A model generated the notes under the pieces. It made no database searches. It was not told the DNA's origin and saw only the letters and a program-made list of their open reading frames with translations. From contig NZ_MPIN01000005.1 in assembly GCF_001887355.1 (NCBI RefSeq), positions 187,390-251,389 on the forward strand: a stretch of 64,000 bases of DNA. The letters run 5' to 3'. The position numbers and the translations under genes are program-made. Positions within the stretch are counted from its first letter, which is position 1; the number at the start of each line of letters is the position of its first letter. The stretch comes from Cystobacter ferrugineus. GTDB taxonomy: Bacteria; Myxococcota; Myxococcia; Myxococcales; Myxococcaceae. Shown here in pieces: positions 45,704-53,800 of this stretch.

Positions 45704-45895
45704 TCTTCTCGAGCAGGTGCTCTTGCGATTTCGGATACCCCATGCGGAGCAGCGAATGTCTCAAAGCGGCAAAGCGACGGCGGAGCCGCTCCTATACTTC
45801 TTCGGCGGCCTCAACCGCGTGAGGACATTCGATCATCCCCGCGGGCGCGGCGAGCTTTCGAGCTTCGCAGGGCCCGCCCCAACAGAGGATCCACG

Positions 45896-46786
45896 ATGGA
45901 GACGAGACAAACAGAGCTGTCCCGGCGCAGCCTGCTGGCGATGGCCGGCTTGACGGCGGCCGCCGTGAGTGCGGGCCGCGGCGGCGCGAACGCGGCAACC
46001 CCGGCGGTCGCCCGGCTTTTCTACACGGAGACGGGCACCGCCACTGGCAAGAACGTCATGCTCCTGCATGGGTGGACCTGCGACTCCCACGATTGGAGCT
46101 GGCAGTTGCCCGCGCTGGAAAGCAGGTACCGCGTGGTCGCCGTCGACCTGCGCGGGCATGGCCGCTCCGAGGTCATGCGCCCGGGCGCGTATGCGCCTGC
46201 CGACTACGTAGCGGATATCGAGTCGCTGATTTCGAGCAAATACCCGGGCCAGAAGTTCATCCTCATGGGGCATTCGATGGGGGCGCAGATCGCCGCCCGC
46301 CTTGCCGCTCAGCGGCCCGACCTGGTGAGCGCCGTGGTGTCCGTCGATGGCTCGCTCGGGTTCTCGGACGAACTCACGCCGCTGTTCCAGAAGACGGTAG
46401 CCGAACTGGTCGCTGGCGACCCCGGCGTCGTCGCACCGGCCTTGTTCCAGGGCTTCTACGACCCGGCCACCGACCCCGGCTACAAGCGCTGGCACGCGCG
46501 GCGCGCGCAGGGCACGCCGGCGCACGTGGTGCGGGAATCCTTCGGCCCACTGTTCCTGGGGGCTGGGCAAGTCGGGGTGGGCGCGGCCAGCGGGGATTTC
46601 TGCCGGAGCCTCGCGGTGCCTGTCTACCACCTGTGCCGAGACCCGGCGCAGGCCGCTCGCATGCGTCCGTGGTTCTCGCAGCCCAAATCCAAGGTGGATG
46701 TCTGGGGCCAGGCGGGGCACTGGATCATGCAGGACCGCCACGCCGAGGTGAACGCGGTGGTGACGGCCTGGATCGACGCGCTCTAG
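45896..46786 (+). CDS. Tat-exported alpha/beta hydrolase
   Basis: 296 residues. The N-terminus has a twin-arginine-type signal (SRRSLLAMAG followed by an Ala-rich core). The alpha/beta hydrolase core carries the oxyanion strand LLHGWTCDSHDWS, the nucleophile elbow GHSMGA with Ser127, and a C-terminal His275 (GHWIMQD). This is the esterase/haloperoxidase-like group. Substrate unknown. A truncated, inverted relative of the same gene lies 0.8 kb upstream. Confidence 0.88.
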   Translation: METRQTELSRRSLLAMAGLTAAAVSAGRGGANAATPAVARLFYTETGTATGKNVMLLHGWTCDSHDWSWQLPALESRYRVVAVDLRGHGRSEVMRPGAYAPADYVADIESLISSKYPGQKFILMGHSMGAQIAARLAAQRPDLVSAVVSVDGSLGFSDELTPLFQKTVAELVAGDPGVVAPALFQGFYDPATDPGYKRWHARRAQGTPAHVVRESFGPLFLGAGQVGVGAASGDFCRSLAVPVYHLCRDPAQAARMRPWFSQPKSKVDVWGQAGHWIMQDRHAEVNAVVTAWIDAL

Positions 46787-46878
46787 CCCATATCGAGTGC
46801 CCGCCGACAAAGCCGAACATGGCCAGTGCCTCCTCTGCGGTAGTGCCAAGAGCGGTTCCAGGACGAGGAACGCAAGAC

Positions 46879-47319
46879 ATGGATAAACCAACGGTTCTTT
46901 TGACGGGCGCAAGTGGAAACACTGGGCGGGTGATTGCACAGGATTTCCTTCAACGGGGGATTCCGTTCGTCGCCATGTCGCATGGGCAAGGCAATTTGGC
47001 CAGACTGAAGGACCAAGGGATGTCCACTGTTTTCGGAGACTTCGAGGCCCCAGACACGCTCGCCTCGGCCTTGGCCGGCATCAAAAAAGCCTATCTGGTC
47101 AGCACTCAGGACGAGAAATCGATTGCGCGCGAAACGGCGTTTGTCGCTGCGGCTAGAAAAGTGGGCGTGGAGCATTTGGTTGCATGTTCTGCGTACCTTT
47201 CGGGCGAGAATGCCGACGCCCTCCAAGCCGAGGAAGAGACCAGCATACGCAAACGGCGCACACGAAACGCTCCCGCCTGCCCGGCTTCGCGACCCGTCCG
47301 CCAAGCTGTGCCTTTATGA
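46879..47319 (+). pseudogene. Truncated NmrA-type NAD(P)-binding protein
   Basis: ATG 46879 begins MDKPTVLLTGASGNTG, a perfect Rossmann start of the NmrA/atypical SDR family. Similarity runs for about 115 residues (through VGVEHLVACSAYL). The frame then becomes Arg/Pro-rich and ends at 47319, where a full protein would have about 290 residues. The substrate part is missing. It is probably cut by rearrangement. Confidence 0.75.
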
Positions 47320-47419
47320 ACAGCGTCGAGAACCAGGCCACCCACGGGGAGCGACTTCGCGCCGCGCCTCCTCGAGACTGAAGAGACACAGGCGGAGCCA
47401 ACCGGCGAGTGGCCCCCCG

Positions 47420-50400
47420 TCAAGGGATGTACACCTCCGCCGTGGCCGGGCTGTTGCCATCCCCACCCGCCACCAGCACCCGGCCCGAGGACAACAGCGT
47501 CGCCGTGTGCTCGCTCCGCGCCGAGGCCAGTCCTCCGGTGCTCGTCCAGGTGCCCGTCCCAGGGTCATACACCTCCGCCAGGGACAGGTAGCTGGAACCG
47601 TTGCGCCCGCCCGCCACCAGCACCCGGCCCGAGGGCAGCACCGTCGCCGTACAGCCGTAACGCGTGGAGGCCATGCTCGCGGTGCTCGTCCAGGTGCCCG
47701 TCGTCGGGTCGTACACCTCCGCCGTGGCCTGGGCACCACCAGAACTACTCCACCCGCCCGCCACCAGCACCCGGCCCGAGGGCAGCACCGTCGCCGTGTG
47801 CCCATAGCGCGCCGAGTTCATGCTCCCGGTGCTCGTCCAGGTGCCCGTTGCCGGGTCATACACCTCCGCCGTGGCCAGGGTGGAGGAAGCGCCGAGCCCG
47901 CCCACCACCAGCACCCGGCCCGAGGGCAGCACCGTCGCCGTGTGACCATAACGCGTCGAACTCATGCCGCCCGTGCCCTGCCAGGTGCCCGTCTCCGGGT
48001 CGTACACCTCCGCCGTGGCCAGATCGGTGGCGTTGTTGGTCCCGCCCGTCACCAGCACCTTGCCCGAGAGCAGCAACGTCGCCGTGTGCTCGGTCCGCCT
48101 CCGGGTCATGCTTCCGGTCTTCGTCCAGGTGCCCGTCTCCGGGTCGTACACCTCCGCGCTCTCCAATTCGCTCACGACGGGGTTTTCCCCGCCCGTCACC
48201 AGGACCCGGCCCGAGGCCAACACGGTCACCGCGGGGTGGTAACGCGAGGTGGAGATGCCGCCGGTGCCCGTCCAGGTGCCCGTCGCCGGGTCATACACCT
48301 CGGCCGTGGTCAAGGAGGGGGAACCGCTGGTCCCACCCACCACCAGCACCCGGCCCGAGGGCAGCAGCGCCGCCACGTGTCCACCCCGCGCCGAGGCCAG
48401 GCTTCCGGTCCCCGTCCAGGTACTCACCCCCGGGTCGTACACCTCCGCGGTGTCCACGTAGGAGGAGTCACCCTGCCCGCTCGCCACGAGCACCCGGCCC
48501 GAGGGCAGCAGCGTCGCCGTGTGCCCACCTCGCGCCGAGGTCATCGCGATGCCCGTCCAGGTCTTCGCCGCCGGGTCATACACCTCGGCGGTGTTCTCGG
48601 AACCCCAGGAGCCATCCCCGCCCGCCACCAGCACCCGCCCCGAGGACAGCAACGTCGCCGTGGGCTCGCGACGCGCCGAGGCCATCCTGGCGGTACTCGT
48701 CCAGGTGCCCGTCTCCGGCTCGTACTCCTCCGCCGTGGCCAGGTAGTACTGCTCCATGCCGCCCGCCACCAGCACCCGGCCCGAGGGCAGCACCGTCGCT
48801 GTATGCCCGAGACGCGGCGAGACCATGCTCCCCGTCTTCGTCCAGGCGCCCGTCGCCGGGTCATACACCTCCGCCGTGGCCAGAATGGTGGAATAGGGGA
48901 CGACGTCGTTGCTCCCGCCCGTGACCAGCACTCGGCCCGAGGGCAGCACCGTGGCCGTGTGCCCACGACGCACCGAGGCCATGCTTCCGGTCTTCGTCCA
49001 GGTGCCAGTCGCCGGGTCATACACCTCCGCCGTGGCCAGGATGGCGGAGGTGTTGAACCCGCCCGTGACCAGCACCCGCCCCGAGGGCAACAGCGTCATC
49101 GTATGCCCACGACGCGCCGAGGCCATGCTGGCGGTGCCCGTCCAGGTGCCCGTCGCCGGGTCATACACTTCCGCCGTGGCCAGCTCGGTGGCGTTGTTGG
49201 TCCCGCCCGTGACCAGCACCCGCCCCGAGGGCAGCAGCGTCGCCGTGTGCCCGTAACGCACAGAGGCCATGCCGCCAGTCTTCGTCCAGGTGCCCGTCGC
49301 CGGCTCGTACACCTCCGAGGTGGCCACGGGGCCGGAGCCGTTGAACCCGCCCGTGACCAGCACCCGCCCCGAGGGCAGCAGCGTCGCCGTGTGTCCGCGA
49401 CGTGCCGAGGCCAGGCGGCCAGTGGACAGCCACCTCGGGCAGTCCGGGAGCCCTCCCACCTGGAAGTGGGTGACCGCCTCCAATCCCAGCTCATCGCGCA
49501 CGGTGGTGGTGATGACGACGGGAGAAGGACTCCCCGGCGGCAGACAGGCGGGTGCCGTCCAGGCGACCGTGCTCGCCGTCGCGGTGTCCTCCGAAGGCCC
49601 CAGGGTGCCGATTCCCGCCCCCCATGCGAAGCGCAGGGCAGTGCCCTGCGGATCCTCGGCCGTGACGCGGAAATGGAGGGTCTCCGAGGGGCGCACCCAG
49701 GCGGAGTCCTGGTGGGTCGTGACGAACGCGGGGGGCATCGCCGCCCGCATCTCGAAGCGGTCGCTGGGATCCGAGATCAACGAGCCCAACCAGGCCTCCA
49801 GGACGTGATGGCCAGGTTCCGCGATGCGGATGCCCGTGAAGGAGGCCATGCCCTGAACGGGCATCACCGAGGTCAGCATGCCGCCACCCCTCACCCCCAG
49901 CATCACCTCCTGGGTGGCCCGCGTGACGGAATTGCCGAAGGCGTCCCGCACCGCCACCTGGACGGAGAAAGGCATTCCCGCCACCCCGTCCACCGGCTGC
50001 TGGACGAAGAGCAGTTGTGCCGCGGCTCCCACCCACACCTCGAAGCTGGCGCTGGTGGCCTCGCGCGCCCCCTGGACGGAGGCCCGCAGGGCATAACCCA
50101 CCCCCGCCCGCTTCAACACCACGTCGGAAAACCGCGCCACGCCATCCACGGCCCGCGCGGTGAGCAGCCCCTCCAGCACCGCGCCCTCGGGGCCCGCCGC
50201 CAGCGCCAGCGTCACGTCCGGGGAGGCCTGCGTGACGGAATTGCCGAAGGCATCCCGCACCGCCACCTCGACGGAGAGAGGCATTCCCGCCACCCTGTCC
50301 ACCGGCTGCTGGACGAAGAGCAGTTGCGCCACGGCCCCCGCCCGTACCTCGAAGCCCATGCTGGTGGCTTCCTTCAGCCCCTGAGCGGAGGCCCGCAGGA

Positions 50401-50776
50401 CATAGCCCGTCCCCGCCCGCTTCAACACCACATTGGAAAACCGAGCCACGCCATCCACGGCCCGCGCGGTGAGCGTCCCTTCCAGCGCCGCACCCTCGGG
50501 ACCCGCCGCCAATGCCAGCGTCACCTCCGTCATGGCGGTCGTGAGGGTCCGCCCCTCCTTGTCCTGCACCGCGACCCGCACCGGGGCCAGGGTCTCACCG
50601 CTCACGGCCGGCCCGGGCTGGGTCAACAGCACCAGTTGGCTGGCTTCAGGCTCGCACTTCTCAGGGGATTGAAGACAGACATCCACCTGCGGTGGAGACT
50701 CGGTGCAACCCACCGCACACGCCAGAAATCCAAAGACCCACAGCCACCCGATTCCACGTCCACTCTGCCGATTCAC
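47420..50776 (-). CDS. Lipoprotein with three Ig-like and fourteen Kelch repeats
   Basis: 1118 residues from GTG 50776, chosen for the GGGGAGGGGCAGGAAG before it and because it gives a proper signal with lipobox AVGC. An alternative GTG at 50842 overlaps the kinase stop as GTGA. Three Ig-like repeats with QLLFVQQPVD and VAVRDAFGNSV cores lie in the first 330 residues. A cadherin-like segment and a 14-fold Kelch array (each with SGRVLVTGG or similar, about 50 residues) form the rest. The repeats are near identical in DNA, so the array could expand or contract by recombination. It should be exported to the cell surface. Partner unknown. Confidence 0.88.
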   Translation of the reverse strand: MNRQSGRGIGWLWVFGFLACAVGCTESPPQVDVCLQSPEKCEPEASQLVLLTQPGPAVSGETLAPVRVAVQDKEGRTLTTAMTEVTLALAAGPEGAALEGTLTARAVDGVARFSNVVLKRAGTGYVLRASAQGLKEATSMGFEVRAGAVAQLLFVQQPVDRVAGMPLSVEVAVRDAFGNSVTQASPDVTLALAAGPEGAVLEGLLTARAVDGVARFSDVVLKRAGVGYALRASVQGAREATSASFEVWVGAAAQLLFVQQPVDGVAGMPFSVQVAVRDAFGNSVTRATQEVMLGVRGGGMLTSVMPVQGMASFTGIRIAEPGHHVLEAWLGSLISDPSDRFEMRAAMPPAFVTTHQDSAWVRPSETLHFRVTAEDPQGTALRFAWGAGIGTLGPSEDTATASTVAWTAPACLPPGSPSPVVITTTVRDELGLEAVTHFQVGGLPDCPRWLSTGRLASARRGHTATLLPSGRVLVTGGFNGSGPVATSEVYEPATGTWTKTGGMASVRYGHTATLLPSGRVLVTGGTNNATELATAEVYDPATGTWTGTASMASARRGHTMTLLPSGRVLVTGGFNTSAILATAEVYDPATGTWTKTGSMASVRRGHTATVLPSGRVLVTGGSNDVVPYSTILATAEVYDPATGAWTKTGSMVSPRLGHTATVLPSGRVLVAGGMEQYYLATAEEYEPETGTWTSTARMASARREPTATLLSSGRVLVAGGDGSWGSENTAEVYDPAAKTWTGIAMTSARGGHTATLLPSGRVLVASGQGDSSYVDTAEVYDPGVSTWTGTGSLASARGGHVAALLPSGRVLVVGGTSGSPSLTTAEVYDPATGTWTGTGGISTSRYHPAVTVLASGRVLVTGGENPVVSELESAEVYDPETGTWTKTGSMTRRRTEHTATLLLSGKVLVTGGTNNATDLATAEVYDPETGTWQGTGGMSSTRYGHTATVLPSGRVLVVGGLGASSTLATAEVYDPATGTWTSTGSMNSARYGHTATVLPSGRVLVAGGWSSSGGAQATAEVYDPTTGTWTSTASMASTRYGCTATVLPSGRVLVAGGRNGSSYLSLAEVYDPGTGTWTSTGGLASARSEHTATLLSSGRVLVAGGDGNSPATAEVYIP

Positions 50777-50838
50777 GTTCTTCCTGCCCCTCCCCAGGCG
50801 GAACATCCCGCCTCGCGGACAGGACTTACTCCAACCGC

Positions 50839-53800
50839 TCACCCCAGGGGCAGCTCCAGGGTGGCCGTGGCGCCCAGGCCGGGCCCGTCGCTCTCCAGGG
50901 TGAGCCGGCCGCCCAACAACTTCGCCGCCAGTGCGCTGGAGTGCAGGCCCAGGCCATGTCCTCCCTCACGCGTGGTGAAGCCCTGGGAGAAGAGCCGCTC
51001 GCGGATCTCCGGCGTGAAGCCCATGCCGGTGTCCACCACCTGGATGCAGGCCCTGTCGTCCCGGGCCCAGAGCCGCACGCGCAGGTGCCGCCGCGCCTCG
51101 GGCAGGCCGTCCATGGCGTTCTTGGCGTTGCTGATGAGGTTGACGAGGATTTGCAGCACCTTGTGCTTGTCCAGCCGCACCCGGGGAAGCCTGACGAGCT
51201 CCTGGGTGACGGAAACACCGTGGTGCTGGAGCGAGGGCAACTGGATGCTCAGCGCGTCGTCGACGAGCTGGGACAGCTCACACTCCTCGGTGAGCAGGGT
51301 GCCCTGGGAGTAGGACTGCTGCACCTGGACGATGATCCGGATGTGATCGAGGTGCTTGCTCATGGCCCCCATGCTGTCCTGGAGCGTTTTCTGCTCGCGC
51401 AGCAGCTCGTCGCCCAGCGCGGAGAAGTAGGCCGGGAGCTGCTGGCCGCGCGGATCCCGGGTGAGGAAGTCCGCCAGCGCCCCCTGGTGCTCCTCGATCA
51501 GGGTGGAGATCTGCTTGAGCCGGCCCATGCGCGAGGTGTTCACCGTCTCCGTCATGCTCTGCAGGTTGACGACGGCGCTGGTGAGCACATTGCCCACGTT
51601 GTGCAGCACGTTGGCGGCCACCTCCGCCATGCCCACCGCGCGCGCGGCGCCCACCAGCCGCGCCTGGGCCTGCTTCAGCTCGTGCGTGCGCGCCTCCACG
51701 CGCTTCTCCAGCTCGTCGTTGGCGGCGCGCAGCGCGGTCTCCGCCCGCTGGACCTCGGCATAGAGCCGGGCGTTCTCGAGGGAGATGGCGGCCTGGGAGG
51801 CCAGGTGCCCGAGCAGCGCCAGACGCGAGGGCGTGAAGGCGTTGGTGGCCAGCCCATTCTCCAGGTACAGCACGCCGCGGAACGCCTCCTGGCGCAACAG
51901 GGGCAGGCAGAGCACCGAGCGGGCCCGGCCCCGCTCGAGCCAGGGATCCGACGAGAAGGGATGGGGCTGCGAGGCATCCCCGATGAGCACGTGCTCGCGG
52001 GTGCGCCGGGTATACGCGATGAGCGACCAGGGCAGCCGGGACTCGTCCGCTCCGGCGGTGGAGTCCGCGGGGGTCGGGTCCACCACGGCGACCACCGAGA
52101 GCTTGTCGCCATGCGGTAGCAACAGGGCGCCGCGCTGGGCTCCGGCGTTCTCGATGGCCGCGCGCAGCAGCGTGGCCGCCACGCGCTCGAGGACGATCTC
52201 CCCCGAGATGGCCTGCTGGGCCTTCACCACGGTGAGCGCGTCGATCTTCGTGGAGTCCGGCTCCGGAACGCGCTCGGAGGCCGCCGGCGAGGAGGCCAGG
52301 TGGGGCCACTGGGCCTCCAGGTGCTGGACCTTGCCGTGGGCGCCCCAGCGCGACCACGCGTCCCGGGCCTGGCGCGCGTAGGAGTCCCCGAGCGTCTTCA
52401 GCTTCCGCTCGTACCAGAAGCGGGCGGCGAGTTCGCACGCCAGGGCGACATGCTGGATGAAGCCATGCGCGCGCGCGGATTCGTGCGCCTCCTCGTAGGC
52501 GCGCAGGGCCTCGCCCTCCCGATCCTCCAGGCGGGCCAGCTCCGCGAAGATCATCCGCTCCGGAGCCCGGAACGTCGCGGGTTGGTTGGCGGCCCACTCG
52601 GCGAGCTGTTGATGATGCTGGAGCAGGGTCTGCTTCGCCCCCGACCGCTGCTCCGGAGTCATCTTCGCGTGGCAGGCCGCCAGGCTCAGGGAATGGAAGA
52701 GGTGGAAGTCGAGGACCTGGATCTGACAGAACGACGCCCAGGCCAGCTCGGCGGCGCGGTTGCCCGCCTCGAGCGCCTCGGCCCAGGCGCCCGCGAGGAA
52801 GCGCGCCTGCATCTTGAAGCTCCAGTACCAGAAGCGCATGGTGCTCATGCGCGCGGGCGTCAACCCGGCCTCGAAGGTGGCCTCGTCGAAGTCCTCCCCC
52901 GTCAGCGAGCCGAACGTGGAGCCGCCGCGCAGCTGCCGCACGTAGCGCTGGATGTGATGCACGACGGATTGCACGTCCGGAAAGCTCGCCTTGCGCACGA
53001 AGGCCAGGCGGATGACCGACTCCTGGTCCACCTCTTCCAGGTGGTGCCCCAGCATGAGCCGCACCGCGCTGATGTGGGTGCAGCAGTAGCTGGCGATCAG
53101 GAGATCACTCGCCTGGAGCGCGTGATGGAAGCCCCTGCGCATGAACTCCAGGGAGTTGGCGAGGGGCTGGGTCCAGTCGCTGAGGGTTCCCAGGATGTAG
53201 AGGATCTTGCCGCGAAAGGTGGAGAGCGCATGCCGCTCGACGATGGCCGCGGCGAGCTGGCCGAAGGCATGGCCCTCCCGGTAGCGCTTGAAGACGGAGC
53301 CCAGCACCAGGCCGTACCAGCCGTATCCCTGCGCGGCCGAACCATTGAGCCCGTGGTGGATGCTCAGGCAGACCATCCGGCACAGGTTGACGATGAGCAG
53401 GTTCGTGTTGGTGAAGTACGCGGGCGCGAACATGGCGCCGAGCACGCTCATCGCCGCCTCGATGTCCGGGTCCGTCATGCGGGGTAGATCAATCAGGCTC
53501 TCGATGGAGCGCTCTCCCATCAACGCCCAGACCTCCGCGTTGGCGGCCAGGACCTCGTCCCACGAGGGGCTCGCGGACATGGGAATGCCCATCTGCGTGA
53601 GGCACTCCACCAGACAGGCGATGGCCGCGGAGATCTCACTGGCGGCCACATGGATGCTGCTCTTCAGGCGGTAGACGGCCGCGGTGTCCGTGCGCGTCCG
53701 GGCCCGGGGAAGGAGCTCCTCCACCAGGCGGCGGGCCTCGGCGGCCTTGCCGCTCATGAACTCACAGGTGGCCCGATCGAGCTGGATCCGGAAGGTCAGC

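Larger units (their letters stand above)
44791..45895. other. Scarred intergenic region
   Basis: Contains the inverted hydrolase fragment, a minus-strand frame at 45097-45336 with an end resembling transposase tails (LKELREQYRAFVAVLREA), and the frameshifted gene at 45433-45703. Nothing else is supported. Base composition varies along it, with an AT-rich patch at 45370-45500. Confidence 0.6.

Noticed and set aside
47420-50650. Regular DNA repeats that might be a CRISPR array
   Set aside because: The period (about 150 bp) and the encoded Kelch and Ig-like blades explain them; there are no short repeats with unique 30-40 bp spacers and no cas genes.
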